Shown: in pieces, positions 19,806 to 28,788 of the stretch
How positions within the stretch are numbered: the stretch's first letter is position 1
How the letters are laid out: each line of letters opens with the position of its first letter
DNA from: JBBAAP01 sp043808305
GTDB lineage: Bacteria > Planctomycetota > MHYJ01 > JACQXL01
DNA: 64,000 nt
Assembly (NCBI GenBank): GCA_043808305.1
Contig: JAZDFB010000014.1
Location: forward strand, 62,001 to 126,000
Reading direction: 5' to 3'
The notes under the pieces: generated by a model
Databases searched by the model: none
What the model saw: the letters and a program-made list of their open reading frames with translations, nothing else
What the model was told of the DNA's origin: nothing
Position numbers and translations under genes: made by a program

Positions 19806-20387
19806 GTGATTACTTCTTTTATACCCAAACAGATAAAATACGACGGCCGGCAGATACAATCGCTCTGGGCCTATAAAACATTCGGCATCCAGGGCGACAG
19901 TATCGTGTCGTTTATCGGCCCCTGCAATATCCCCTTTGCCAATATGGTCGACCAGGAAGACCGCCTGGCCAGGAGTAAAATCTACAGCCGGTTGATGCTT
20001 CATTTTATCGTTGAGCATTTTGATACGGACCTGGATAAAGCGATTCTCAGGCAGCGGCTGTTGTCGGTAATTGTTAAAGACGTGCTTGGAAGCGCCTATA
20101 AAATCCGCGGCATCCGGCGCGACGGGGACGATCTTTACGACCCCGATAGCCATCATCGGGGCAAGCTGGCCAAGCTGTCGATTTCCATTGCCACGGCCAG
20201 CCCGGTTTCCACCAAGATACATTTCGGCATCAATATCAAGTCAAAAGGCGCTCCGGTTTTGGCCAAAGGACTGGACGATTATGGTATCAAATCGGTTAAA
20301 TCATTTGCGCTGTCGGTGATGGAGCAATACTGCGCTGAAATGGCATCCGTCAATAAAGCCAGAACCAAGGTGAGTTGGATTAAGTAG
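19806..20387 (+). CDS. DUF366 family protein
   Basis: A 193-residue protein starting at GTG 19806. The whole length matches the DUF366 pattern: IKYDGRQIQSLWAYKTFGI, then GDSIVSFIGPC, MLHFIVEHFD, RQRLLSVIVK, RRDGDDLYD, SISIATASPVSTKIHFGINI and ALSVMEQYCAEM. The family is found mainly in archaea and deep-branching bacteria and has no assigned function. The stop codon overlaps the end of the convergent VanZ-CPBP gene by eight bases. CACCCCGA...TCGGGGTG, a palindrome, lies just upstream at about 19763-19782. Confidence 0.85.
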   Translation: MITSFIPKQIKYDGRQIQSLWAYKTFGIQGDSIVSFIGPCNIPFANMVDQEDRLARSKIYSRLMLHFIVEHFDTDLDKAILRQRLLSVIVKDVLGSAYKIRGIRRDGDDLYDPDSHHRGKLAKLSISIATASPVSTKIHFGINIKSKGAPVLAKGLDDYGIKSVKSFALSVMEQYCAEMASVNKARTKVSWIK

Positions 20388-21396
20388 GATTTATTCTGTC
20401 CTGGGGTAACGGTAATTCTTCCGCTGCCGTATCCGCACCCAATAAAACTGTTTCGGGCTCGCCGGCTGATTTTGATATCAACCAAAGATTCACCAGGTTA
20501 ATCAGGAAATGGGCGGTTATCGGCGCGATGAGGTTATGGCCGGTATAATCATAAAGTCCGCCTAAAATAAATCCCATAACTATTGCGAATATCGTCCAGG
20601 GTATCATAGGCCGGGAAACCGGGAAATGCATCAGCCCGAATAAAACGCTTGTCAGCGCCAATCCCAGGTGCGGCTGGACCGCCCCGCGGAATATGGTTTC
20701 CTCGCCAACGCCGCTGGCCAGCGCGATAATAACAACCTCATAGAATTTTAAGCGGCCCAGTATCCGCCGGAATTCTTCTTCCAACCGCTTGAATAAACTG
20801 ACATTGGAAAGGAGCTGCGTTACGGCAATGATAACCGCCGCTACCACGGCGCCCAATCCGAAATACACCAGGGAATTACTGCCGGCCCAGAACGATTTAA
20901 CAAAACTGATGCCGGTGGAGTTCTGGGTCATCAATATGGCAAAGGCCGCGCCCAGGAAACCGATACCGTAAACAGCCGCCACGAACGGCGCCAGGCTGAC
21001 GCTTCCGGGTCCGGTGGCGGTTGTTTCGACCGGGCTGGCTTTAACCGGCCTGAGCCGGGTCATAACCAGCACGGCCGTGATACCGCCCAGGGAGTCAAAC
21101 AGAAAATCCCATTCGCTCATCTGGCGGCCGGGGACGAATAACTGGTGCCACTCGTCGCTGAAGGCGTAGATAGCCGCTGATAAAACGCTGATAACCGGGG
21201 CCTTGTTCCTGAGAAATCCGCCCGAATCGACGCAGGCCCGGTAAACAAGATAAGCCAGCACGGCATATTCGAAGAAATGGGCGATTTTATCAGGCGATAT
21301 GTCTGGGCTGACCGGCAAGGGCGGGAGTTGGAAACTGGAAACCAGGAATATCAGGCCGGCGTAGGCGCCCGTCAATAACCAGTAACGGTGTTTCAT
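20380..21396 (-). CDS. VanZ-like / CPBP intramembrane protease fusion
   Basis: A 338-residue polytopic protein made of two families. Residues 1-115 are VanZ-like: DKIAHFFEYAVLAYL, then SDEWHQLFVPGR (80-91). Residues 215-310 carry the CPBP (Rce1/Abi) motifs: EETIFRG with Glu232, Glu233 and Arg237, FGLMHF with His257, and HFLIN with His296 and Asn300. CPBP proteins are membrane proteases or related scaffolds. VanZ proteins are linked to lipid II or antibiotic resistance in some species, but usually lack a known activity. The gene starts four bases after the etfA stop, so it ends the etfB-etfA operon. Confidence 0.8.
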   Translation of the reverse strand: MKHRYWLLTGAYAGLIFLVSSFQLPPLPVSPDISPDKIAHFFEYAVLAYLVYRACVDSGGFLRNKAPVISVLSAAIYAFSDEWHQLFVPGRQMSEWDFLFDSLGGITAVLVMTRLRPVKASPVETTATGPGSVSLAPFVAAVYGIGFLGAAFAILMTQNSTGISFVKSFWAGSNSLVYFGLGAVVAAVIIAVTQLLSNVSLFKRLEEEFRRILGRLKFYEVVIIALASGVGEETIFRGAVQPHLGLALTSVLFGLMHFPVSRPMIPWTIFAIVMGFILGGLYDYTGHNLIAPITAHFLINLVNLWLISKSAGEPETVLLGADTAAEELPLPQDRINPT

Positions 21397-21400
21397 CCGG

Positions 21401-22384
21401 TTATTTCTTAATTTTCTTTATTTCCTGGGTCAGAACCGGGACGACCTCGAACAGGTCGCCCACCACGCCGTAATTAGCCACTTTGAAAATGGGCGCTTCG
21501 GGGTCCTTGTTTATGGCTACAATGCACTTGGATGACGACATTCCGGCCAGGTGCTGGATGGCGCCGGAGATGCCGCAGGCGATGTAAACAGTCGGGCAGA
21601 CGGTCTTGCCGGTCTGGCCGACCTGGTCGTCGTGCGGGCGCCAGCCCGAATCAACCGCGGCGCGGGATGCGCCGACTGCGCCGTTGACGGTCTCGGCCAG
21701 CTCTTCTAAAATCTTATAGTTCTCCGGTCCTTTCATGCCCCGGCCGCCCGAAACGATGATATCCGCCTCGGTCAAGGGCATCTTTTTTCCTTCGGCCTTT
21801 ACAGCTTCCTTGAAAACCATCCGCCGGTCATCGGCGCCAAGCGCTACGTCCAGTTTTTCCACCACCGGGCTCTTCGAGTCGTCCGGTCCCGCTGAGGCGG
21901 GAAACATCTTGGGCCGGAGCGTTATGACAGCCGGAGACTTATTAATTTTTATGGTAACTATCGCTTTGCCCGCGTAAACCGGCCGGCGGACGATGAAGTT
22001 GCCCTCGTAAGAAATGCCGATGCAATCCTGCGCGGCGCTGGACTGAAAGGCTGACGCAACGCTGCCGCCGAGGTCCTTGCCCACCGGCGTTGCGGACATA
22101 AAAACAGCCAGCGGATTGACTTTGGTTATAGCCTGATTCAAAGCCTTGGTATAAGCCGCCGTGGTGTAAGCCTGGAAATCCTTGCCGTCAACCACGAATA
22201 CTTTGCTGGCGCCGTAAGCGCCGACGCCCTTGGCCAGGCCCTCGATTTGATAGCCGACCAATAGCCCGATTACCTCGGACTGGATTTTATCGGCCTGCCG
22301 TTTGGCTTCGGATACGGCTTCCAGAGATAATTTCTTTATTGCGCCGTTTGAGACTTCGATAAATACTAAAATAGGTTGTGGCAT
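21401..22384 (-). CDS. etfA: Electron transfer flavoprotein alpha subunit
   Basis: A 327-residue protein, the normal length. The C-terminal FAD-binding domain is clear: VSGGRGMKGPENY, VGASRAAVDSGWRPHDDQVG, then GKTVCPTVYIACGISGAIQH and INKDPEAPIFKVANYGVVGD. With EtfB it carries electrons from acyl-CoA or similar dehydrogenases to the quinone pool. No dehydrogenase or ETF-quinone reductase gene is in the window. The linker between the two domains contains FPASAG, encoded by a 16-nt perfect palindrome (21887-21902). The gene follows etfB by 23 bases. Confidence 0.96.
   Translation of the reverse strand: MPQPILVFIEVSNGAIKKLSLEAVSEAKRQADKIQSEVIGLLVGYQIEGLAKGVGAYGASKVFVVDGKDFQAYTTAAYTKALNQAITKVNPLAVFMSATPVGKDLGGSVASAFQSSAAQDCIGISYEGNFIVRRPVYAGKAIVTIKINKSPAVITLRPKMFPASAGPDDSKSPVVEKLDVALGADDRRMVFKEAVKAEGKKMPLTEADIIVSGGRGMKGPENYKILEELAETVNGAVGASRAAVDSGWRPHDDQVGQTGKTVCPTVYIACGISGAIQHLAGMSSSKCIVAINKDPEAPIFKVANYGVVGDLFEVVPVLTQEIKKIKK
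21887..21902. repeat. Palindrome inside etfA
   Basis: TCCCGC, loop TGAG, GCGGGA; it encodes FPASAG on the minus strand. The stem belongs to the same CCCGC class as the intergenic palindromes. Confidence 0.7.
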
Positions 22385-22407
22385 AATAGACCTCCGCTAA
22401 CAAATAT

Positions 22408-23166
22408 TTATATTACTTTCGCTTCTTGATTAAGCAGTTTGACCAGTTCCGGAACGGCCTCGGCGCCCTTGCCGACGATGCGCCCGGCCGGGCGGCTGGG
22501 CGGATATTCCATTTTTATTACTTCTAATGCCGGCGGAACGCTTATGGCGGCGTCCTTTTCTTCCAGCGGTTTCTTCTTGGCGGACATGATTCCTTTAAGC
22601 GATGGGTAACGCGGCTCGTTCAGCCCTTTCTGCGCCGTGAATACGGCCGGCAGAGTCACCTCTAACACCTCGGAGCCGCCTTCTATCTCGCGGTGCGCCG
22701 TGGCCTTGGCGCCGGACAGCTCTAACTTGATTATCAGGCTGGCAAACGGGATATTGAGCAGCTGGGCCAGGATTGCTGGGACCTGAGCGTTATCATCGTC
22801 TACCGCCTGCTTGCCGGCCAGGATGATATTATACGGCATCTGTTTTATCTGATTTGCCAGGGCTGAAGCAATTATAAACGGGTCGGTCATGAACTGGGCC
22901 GGCGATTTGAGAAGCACGGCCTTGTCCGCACCCATAGCCAGGCAGGTCCGTAAAGTCGTGGCCGCTTCGGCCGGGCCGACCGTAATGACCGTAACCTCGC
23001 CGGCGCCCAGTTTTTCTTTTATGCGCAGTCCTTCCTCCAGGGCGATTTCGTCAAACGGACTCAAAATATACTCCACGCCCGTCGTGTCCAGTGATTTGCC
23101 GTCCGCCGCGACACGAACATTAGTCTCTGTGCTCGGCACGCGCTTGATGCATACGATGATGTTCAT
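22408..23166 (-). CDS. etfB: Electron transfer flavoprotein beta subunit
   Basis: A 252-residue protein. ATG 23166 is chosen because AAAAAGGAG stands just before it and homologues begin MNIIVCIKRVP. The AMP-binding and subunit-contact regions are visible: SPFDEIALEEGLRIKEK, VITVGPAEAATTLRTCLAMG, and NIILAGKQAVDDDNAQVPAILAQ (quoted here as ILAGKQAVDDD). It forms a heterodimer with EtfA in the cytoplasm. A promoter 37 bases upstream (23203-23230) should drive etfB, etfA and the VanZ-CPBP gene. Confidence 0.96.
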   Translation of the reverse strand: MNIIVCIKRVPSTETNVRVAADGKSLDTTGVEYILSPFDEIALEEGLRIKEKLGAGEVTVITVGPAEAATTLRTCLAMGADKAVLLKSPAQFMTDPFIIASALANQIKQMPYNIILAGKQAVDDDNAQVPAILAQLLNIPFASLIIKLELSGAKATAHREIEGGSEVLEVTLPAVFTAQKGLNEPRYPSLKGIMSAKKKPLEEKDAAISVPPALEVIKMEYPPSRPAGRIVGKGAEAVPELVKLLNQEAKVI

Positions 23167-23202
23167 ATTTATCTCCTTTTTCAACCGTTAATAAGAACCT
23201 TT

Positions 23203-23230
23203 AAAATATTAAACAATCTGATTATTTCAA
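23203..23230 (-). promoter_or_regulatory. etfB promoter, sigma-70 type
   Basis: On the minus strand, TTGAAA (23230-23225), a 16-nt spacer, TATTTT (23208-23203). Confidence 0.5.
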
Positions 23231-23315
23231 GAAATACCGAACTAAAAACTAACCGCTTAATGCTTGACCCGGCCGGAGATACGTGGTAAATGTTATTTTT
23301 AAGAGGAGTATTCGG

Positions 23316-24074
23316 ATGACAGAATCAAAAGGGCTGACGCCGGTATACATTGAGGCGTTTAATCTGGATGACGCCTGGTTCCAGTGCCTGAGCAAAATAC
23401 TCGACTTCGGCCACACCTACACCATAACCCGCGGCAGTTTCCAGGGCCAGCGCCGGCTGGAGTTCGATTACGTGGCGGTTCAGATAAAAAAACCCGGCCA
23501 GCGTCCGATTATCCCGATGATGCCCGAGGGCTCATCCATTCCGGCGCCCACCTCCATGGAATACGTGGAACAATATATGAACTATTTGCTGACCGGAGTC
23601 AAGCAGGCCGGCGAAGATTACACCTATGGCGAGCGGCTGGTCGACCCCAGAGTTAAAGTGCCCGGCACCCAGGATGCGGCCAATATGTTCAAAGAAATGC
23701 CGCTTGACGTTAACCAGATAGAAGAAGTCATAAAGATGTACAAGAAAGACGGCCACGGTACCAATCAGGCTACTATGGAAATCGGCATGCCGTCCGACAT
23801 TAAATTAGTCGACCCGCCCTGCCTGCGGATTATTGACACCCGGATCCGTTACGGCAAGCTGCATTTTATGCTATACTTCCGTTCCTGGGATTTATGGGCC
23901 GGGTTTCCGTCTAATCTGGCCGGGTTGCAGCTGTTGAAAGAATATATGGCCGGCGAAATCGGCGTTGAAGACGGCGAAATAATCGCCGCCAGCAAAGGCA
24001 TGCACCTCTACGAATATACCTGGGAAATTGCCCGGATGCGCACCCAAAAGACATCATCCGTCTCGGATAAATAA
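23316..24074 (+). CDS. Thymidylate synthase family protein (methanogen-like type)
   Basis: A 252-residue protein starting at ATG 23316 after AGAGGAG. The C-terminal half has ThyA features: the nucleophile region DPPCLRIIDTRI (Cys169), the phosphate and pyrimidine site YFRSWDLWAGFPSN (Arg189, Ser190, Asp192, Asn200), and GMHLYEYTW (His230, Tyr232). Asn200 corresponds to the residue that favours dUMP over dCMP. The overall pattern (SWDLWAGFPSNLAGLQLLKEY) is nearer archaeal-type ThyA than Escherichia ThyA. It is shorter at the N-terminus and lacks the usual folate-binding opening. It is most likely dTMP synthesis; a hydroxymethylase role is possible. Confidence 0.75.
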   Translation: MTESKGLTPVYIEAFNLDDAWFQCLSKILDFGHTYTITRGSFQGQRRLEFDYVAVQIKKPGQRPIIPMMPEGSSIPAPTSMEYVEQYMNYLLTGVKQAGEDYTYGERLVDPRVKVPGTQDAANMFKEMPLDVNQIEEVIKMYKKDGHGTNQATMEIGMPSDIKLVDPPCLRIIDTRIRYGKLHFMLYFRSWDLWAGFPSNLAGLQLLKEYMAGEIGVEDGEIIAASKGMHLYEYTWEIARMRTQKTSSVSDK

Positions 24075-24085
24075 GGAAGATTCAT

Positions 24086-25057
24086 ATGAAGAAAACGAGA
24101 ATTGTTTTAATGATGCTGAGTATTATAGCGGTTTTTGCCTTAAGCTGCCAATCCTGGCCGAAGAATTTACAGCCGCTGTATTATTTAAAGAAACCGTCTA
24201 TTATAGTTTATCTGGACCCCGAAACTAATTGCGCGAATTATAAGACATTTTCCGTCGTGCCGTATTCCGTGATTAACAAGGAACCCAAACAGGAATCCAT
24301 AGCCGAGAAACAAATAATGTTTTTTATACGCAACCAATTGGAATCAAGGAATTATCAATTCGTAAGTTATGATGAAACTCCGGATTTTGTTATTACGGTG
24401 AATTACGACTGTAAATATAATCAGCAGTATATTCCGCCGGAACGGGTGACCATGCCCAAATATATACCCGGCCAAACAATAACCAGCTATATGACCACTA
24501 CGCACAGCGGTGATGCCAGGTTGTGGGGTAATTACACCTCCACTACCGCGATTTCAACTGAAATACCGGGCAAATGGATAGAAGAAACATATACCCGCCC
24601 CGGATATACCGTGGGTTATTATTACCCTTCTGCGACTATGACCGCCTGCGAAAAAGCGGGCAGCAAAGAAATATGGAAAGCCTCCGGCAACGCCATATCC
24701 AACTATGAGGATTTCCGCATCTCCGGACAGCTTCTTTTATCAGGCATGTTAAACAAATTCCCGATATGCAATAATACCGCAACGAATTATACGGATGAGC
24801 GGTTAAAACTTACATACATAATAGCTACCGTGGACGGCAACAACTATTATCCGACGATTTGGCGGCCCGACGACGAGACGGCGGCGCCCAACAAGGATTT
24901 CAAGATGGGCGATATGATTTATTCTATTAACGACGAGCCGACCGTAAATAAAACATATTCACAAATAAGAAAAATGCTCAGCGGGCTAAAAGGGACCGAA
25001 TTAAGCATCAAATTCCGGCGGGATTTTAAGCCGGAAGAAATCAAGCTCAAAATATAG
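24086..25057 (+). CDS. Lipoprotein with DUF4136-like and PDZ-like domains
   Basis: A 323-residue protein. The signal peptide ends in FALSC, a lipobox, so it should be membrane-anchored. Residues 30-220 resemble DUF4136 (NYKTFSVVPYSV; EKQIMFFIRNQLESRNYQFV; DFVITVNYDC). The last 60 residues look like a PDZ half: DFKMGDMIYSINDEP, then RKMLSGLKGTELSIKFRR. It probably binds peptides or partners outside the membrane. No catalytic residues are visible. ATG follows AAGGAAG and starts 12 bases after the ThyA-like gene, so the two may be co-transcribed. Confidence 0.65.
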   Translation: MKKTRIVLMMLSIIAVFALSCQSWPKNLQPLYYLKKPSIIVYLDPETNCANYKTFSVVPYSVINKEPKQESIAEKQIMFFIRNQLESRNYQFVSYDETPDFVITVNYDCKYNQQYIPPERVTMPKYIPGQTITSYMTTTHSGDARLWGNYTSTTAISTEIPGKWIEETYTRPGYTVGYYYPSATMTACEKAGSKEIWKASGNAISNYEDFRISGQLLLSGMLNKFPICNNTATNYTDERLKLTYIIATVDGNNYYPTIWRPDDETAAPNKDFKMGDMIYSINDEPTVNKTYSQIRKMLSGLKGTELSIKFRRDFKPEEIKLKI

Positions 25058-25085
25058 TTATTTTCTTGCCGGCAAACATAATAAA

Positions 25086-25388
25086 ATGAATAAAATATCT
25101 GTAGGTATCATTGCCGGGCTGGTTTTTGGGGTTGCCGATGTGCTGATAATGATACCGCTCAAATACGAAAACCGCAGGAAAAGACTGGAAGCTATGGCCG
25201 GGGCTTTCCTGGAACGGGTCATGACCGGATTCTTGATACCAAACGTAGATTTGCACATGAACCCGGCATTAAGCGGCGCGATACTCGGGTTGGGGCTGAG
25301 CCTGCCCACCGCTATTATAACCCGGGTCTATGCCCCGATAATCGGCATCGGCGTCGTCGGCAGCGCAATCATAGGTTTTGTTGTTTAG
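25086..25388 (+). CDS. Small membrane protein
   Basis: A 100-residue protein with two or three hydrophobic segments (VGIIAGLVFGVADVLIMIPL, LSGAILGLGLSLPTAIIT, and the end IGIGVVGSAIIGFVV). A basic, conserved-looking loop lies between them (KYENRRKRLEAMAGAFLERV, then TGFLIPN). I recognise no named family. It starts 29 bases after the lipoprotein stop. The ribosome site is weak. Confidence 0.6.
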   Translation: MNKISVGIIAGLVFGVADVLIMIPLKYENRRKRLEAMAGAFLERVMTGFLIPNVDLHMNPALSGAILGLGLSLPTAIITRVYAPIIGIGVVGSAIIGFVV

Positions 25389-25483
25389 AGCCCTTCTAAT
25401 AGAGGGCTTATCCCTGCGTTTGCCGCATGGGATGGCCGGGACAGTTCAAGTAAAACAAATTACCGGCATTTATCCTGACCATT

Positions 25484-26383
25484 ATGGAAAAACAGAAACA
25501 AGCGTATCTTTATGCAACGACCGTCGTATTATTGTGGGTAACAGTCGCCTCCGCCTTTAAAATATCGTTAAGATACCTGAATTTTCTCCAGTTATTATTA
25601 TACGCTTCTCTTACCTCAGTTTTTGTTCTTTTTCTTATTATATTGGTTCAAAATAAGTGGGCATTGCTCAAAAGTTGCTCAAAGAACGACTATTTACATT
25701 CAGCCTTGCTTGGCTTTTTGAACCCATTCCTGTATTATGTAATACTGTTCAAGGCTTATGAACTGCTTCCGGTCCAACAGGCCCAACCTTTGAACCAGAC
25801 CTGGATAATAGTGCTTTCATTATTATCAATAGTTATCCTCAAGCAAAAGATTGGGGTTAAGCATATCCTGGCAATCATTATCAGTTTCATAGGTGTTCTT
25901 ATTATCTCAACGCAGGGGAAAATCGCAGGTTGCCATTTCAGCAGTTCCCGGGGCGTAATGCTGGCACTGGCCAGCGCCTTTATCTGGGCGTTGTTCTGGA
26001 TTTATAACATCAAAGATAAGCGCGACGAGACAATAAAACTCTTCTTGAATTTCGTATTTGGCTTTATTTTCGTCCTGATTGCCTGCCTTGTATCCTCCCG
26101 GATGGCAAAGCCGTCACTGGCTGGGCTTATCGGCGCGGTTTATGTCGGAGTTTTTGAGATGGGGGTTACTTTCGTGCTCTGGCTCAAGGCATTGCAGTTA
26201 TCAAAAACAACCGCTCAGGTCAGCAATCTGATATATCTTGTGCCGTTTTTATCGCTGATTGTGATAAACTTTGTATTAGGAGAAAAGATTTTATTTTCAA
26301 CAGTTATCGGTTTATTTCTCATTATGGGCGGCATAATAATCCAGCAACAAAACTCATCAGGGAATCCGGCAGCGCAACAGTAA
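25484..26383 (+). CDS. EamA/DMT-family transporter
   Basis: A 299-residue protein with about ten hydrophobic segments in two similar halves, the EamA duplication. Typical features are the early LYATTVVLLWVTVASAFKI, PLNQTWIIVLSLLSIVILKQ closing the first half, and LGEKILFSTVIGLFLIMGGI closing the second. Members export amino acids, nucleotide sugars or metabolites; the substrate cannot be told here. No ribosome site precedes ATG 25484. A TATCCT eight bases upstream hints at a leaderless start, but no -35 box matches. Confidence 0.85.
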   Translation: MEKQKQAYLYATTVVLLWVTVASAFKISLRYLNFLQLLLYASLTSVFVLFLIILVQNKWALLKSCSKNDYLHSALLGFLNPFLYYVILFKAYELLPVQQAQPLNQTWIIVLSLLSIVILKQKIGVKHILAIIISFIGVLIISTQGKIAGCHFSSSRGVMLALASAFIWALFWIYNIKDKRDETIKLFLNFVFGFIFVLIACLVSSRMAKPSLAGLIGAVYVGVFEMGVTFVLWLKALQLSKTTAQVSNLIYLVPFLSLIVINFVLGEKILFSTVIGLFLIMGGIIIQQQNSSGNPAAQQ

Positions 26384-26462
26384 CAGGACTAATATTCGCA
26401 CCAGAGATTATGGTTTAGTTCCGATAGAAACTCCGATAAATACTACATACGCCCCAGATTCC

Positions 26463-26491
26463 TTGACATTTTTCGCCAAATCAAATAAACT
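26463..26491 (+). promoter_or_regulatory. Promoter of the TPR lipoprotein gene
   Basis: TTGACA (26463-26468), 17 nt, TAAACT (26486-26491). It lies 24 bases before ATG 26516. Confidence 0.45.
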
Positions 26492-26515
26492 TGGATGCAA
26501 TTAAGGAGGTGTCCC

Positions 26516-28612
26516 ATGAATATTTCTGCCAAGGCGCTGATAGTTCTGATACTTATGGCAATAGTTCCCGCCTGTTCCAGCACGAACGAAAATAATTTTG
26601 CAAAGACGAGAGCGGATTATATAAAAGCGTATTATAATTCAGCTATAACTAAATCTGAATCGGGTGATTATACAGGCGCCATAGAGGATTACACTAAAGC
26701 CATAGAAATAGACCCAAAACTTGCCAAAGCATACTATAATCGCGGTGCGGCTAAAGAAAAAACAGCCGATTATAAAGGGGCAAAAGAGGATTTGCTTAAA
26801 ACTCTTGAGCTTTACCCGGACTATAAATCTGAAATATACCCAAAGCTTGAAGAGATAAACAAGAAACTCGCCAAGCAACAGACCGGCGCCAATCCGGAAG
26901 CATATTATAATTCAGCCGGGGAAAAATATAAAGCAGGTGATTATACAGGGGCCATAGAGGATTTTACCAGGGCCATAGAGATCGACCCCAAATATGCCGG
27001 CGCATACTGCTGCCGCGGAAATGCCTATAAGAATAATGGCAAGTTAGATAAGGCGATAGCGGACTATAATGAGGCCATCAGGCTGAACCCGAAATACGCC
27101 GAGGCATACAACAACCGCGGTGAGACCAAGATTGTATCTGGTGATTATCAAGGCGCCGTAGAGGATTATACCAAGGCCATAGAAATAGATTCAAAACGCG
27201 CCAAAACATATTACAATCGCGGTATGGCTAAATATGGGAAAGATAATAAAGGCGCCGTAGAGGATTTTACCAGGGCCATAGAAATAGACCCAAAGGATGC
27301 TACCGCATACTATAAGCGTGGCTTAGCCAAGTTTGAAACAGGCGATAATAAAGGGGCCATAGAGGATTGCACCAAGGCTATAGAAATAGACCCGAAATAT
27401 GCCTATGCCTACGGAAGCCGCGGCGAGGTTAAGGTTGTGACAGGTGATAATAAAGGCGCCATAGAGGATTTTACCAGGGCTATAGAAATAGACCCAAAAT
27501 ATGCCTCAGCATACTCCTTTCGCAGTATGGCTAAGTTTAACACAAGCGATTATAAAGGGGCAAAAGAGGATTTGCTTAAAATCATTGAACTTGACCCGAA
27601 ACTCAAATCCCAAATAGAATTTGAGATTAACGAGATAAACAAGAAACTCGCCGAGCAGGAAAAACAGGACGTTGCTAACAAAACAAAATCCGAATCCGGT
27701 GATCGTACGAAAGAGGCCAAGGCAACGGAGGAAAGCCCGAAAGACTCCAACGCTTACAACAATCAAGGGGTAGCTAAAGCCGGCAAGGGGAATTATAAAG
27801 GCGCCATAGAGGATTTTACCAAGGCCATAGAAATAAAACCGACAAATACCACAGCATACGTTAATCGTGCTTTGTATAAGGAGAAATCAGGTGATTTTAA
27901 AGGGGCAAAAGAGGACCTGCTTAAAGCGGTTGAATTTGACCCAAGTCTTAAAGCTGAGATGGGTCCAAAAATTAACGATATAAACAATAAAATCATCGAG
28001 CAAGAAAAGCAGAACAGCGCTAACTTACAAGTATATTGTAAATCGGCTGAAACCAAATGTTCATTGCGTGACTATACCGGCGCCATAGAGGATTATACCA
28101 AGGCCATAGAAATAGATCCAAAAAATGTCGAGGCGTACTACACTCGCGGCACTATTTATTATTATTTAGGCGAGGTAGACAAGGCTATTGCAGATTATGA
28201 TAAGGTAATCAAGATCAACTCCAAATATGCCAATGCGTACTATAACCGCGGCATTGCCCTTGTTAAAAAAGGCGAGGTAGATAAGGCAATTGCAGATTAT
28301 GATAAGGCAATTCTGTTGAATCCAAAATTTGCCGATGCATACAACAACCGTGGAACTATCTATTATAATAAAGGCGAGTTAGATAAGGCAATAGCAGATT
28401 ATAATGAGGTAATCAGCATTAACCCAAACAATGCCGAGACATACTACAACCGCGGTTTGGCGAAGTATTATACAAGTGATTTTAAAGGGGCGAAAGAGGA
28501 CCTGCTTAAAGCGGTTGAACTTGACCCGAGTCTTAAATCCAAAATAGACCCCAAAATTGACGAGATAAACAAGAAACTCGCCGCACAAAAAAAGCAGGGC
28601 AGCGCTAAATAG
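26516..28612 (+). CDS. TPR-repeat lipoprotein
   Basis: A 698-residue protein. ATG 26516 follows AAGGAGG and gives a signal peptide ending in VPAC, a lipobox. Almost all the rest is tetratricopeptide repeats of about 34 residues with a common unit (DYTGAIEDYTKAIEIDPK), in three blocks each closed by a KGAKEDLLK...EINKKLA segment. The internal blocks are near-copies at the DNA level, a sign of recent amplification. TPR proteins act as docking scaffolds. Partners are unknown. The terminal strong hairpin element at 28641 lies just downstream. Confidence 0.85.
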   Translation: MNISAKALIVLILMAIVPACSSTNENNFAKTRADYIKAYYNSAITKSESGDYTGAIEDYTKAIEIDPKLAKAYYNRGAAKEKTADYKGAKEDLLKTLELYPDYKSEIYPKLEEINKKLAKQQTGANPEAYYNSAGEKYKAGDYTGAIEDFTRAIEIDPKYAGAYCCRGNAYKNNGKLDKAIADYNEAIRLNPKYAEAYNNRGETKIVSGDYQGAVEDYTKAIEIDSKRAKTYYNRGMAKYGKDNKGAVEDFTRAIEIDPKDATAYYKRGLAKFETGDNKGAIEDCTKAIEIDPKYAYAYGSRGEVKVVTGDNKGAIEDFTRAIEIDPKYASAYSFRSMAKFNTSDYKGAKEDLLKIIELDPKLKSQIEFEINEINKKLAEQEKQDVANKTKSESGDRTKEAKATEESPKDSNAYNNQGVAKAGKGNYKGAIEDFTKAIEIKPTNTTAYVNRALYKEKSGDFKGAKEDLLKAVEFDPSLKAEMGPKINDINNKIIEQEKQNSANLQVYCKSAETKCSLRDYTGAIEDYTKAIEIDPKNVEAYYTRGTIYYYLGEVDKAIADYDKVIKINSKYANAYYNRGIALVKKGEVDKAIADYDKAILLNPKFADAYNNRGTIYYNKGELDKAIADYNEVISINPNNAETYYNRGLAKYYTSDFKGAKEDLLKAVELDPSLKSKIDPKIDEINKKLAAQKKQGSAK

Positions 28613-28640
28613 ACTAGAAGCGGGTTCATAAGGTACAACC

Positions 28641-28684
28641 TGTAGTTGCCCGATTCATCGGGCTCAATAAATTGAGCAACTACA
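28641..28684. repeat. Perfect three-way-junction palindrome
   Basis: Outer stem TGTAGTTG / CAACTACA (28641-28648 with 28677-28684). Inside, with no gap, are two hairpins with two-base loops: CCCGAT-TC-ATCGGG (28649-28662) and CTCAAT-AA-ATTGAG (28663-28676). All 20 pairs are perfect. It lies in the convergent gap after the TPR lipoprotein. Confidence 0.85.
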
Positions 28685-28788
28685 AGACAGTGTTATCAGC
28701 ATCTACATACTTATGAAACCACTTGTACACCACCCTAATCTGCTTAGTCTCGCGGATAAGATAATCCAAGCCGAACAGTCCTATTCCT

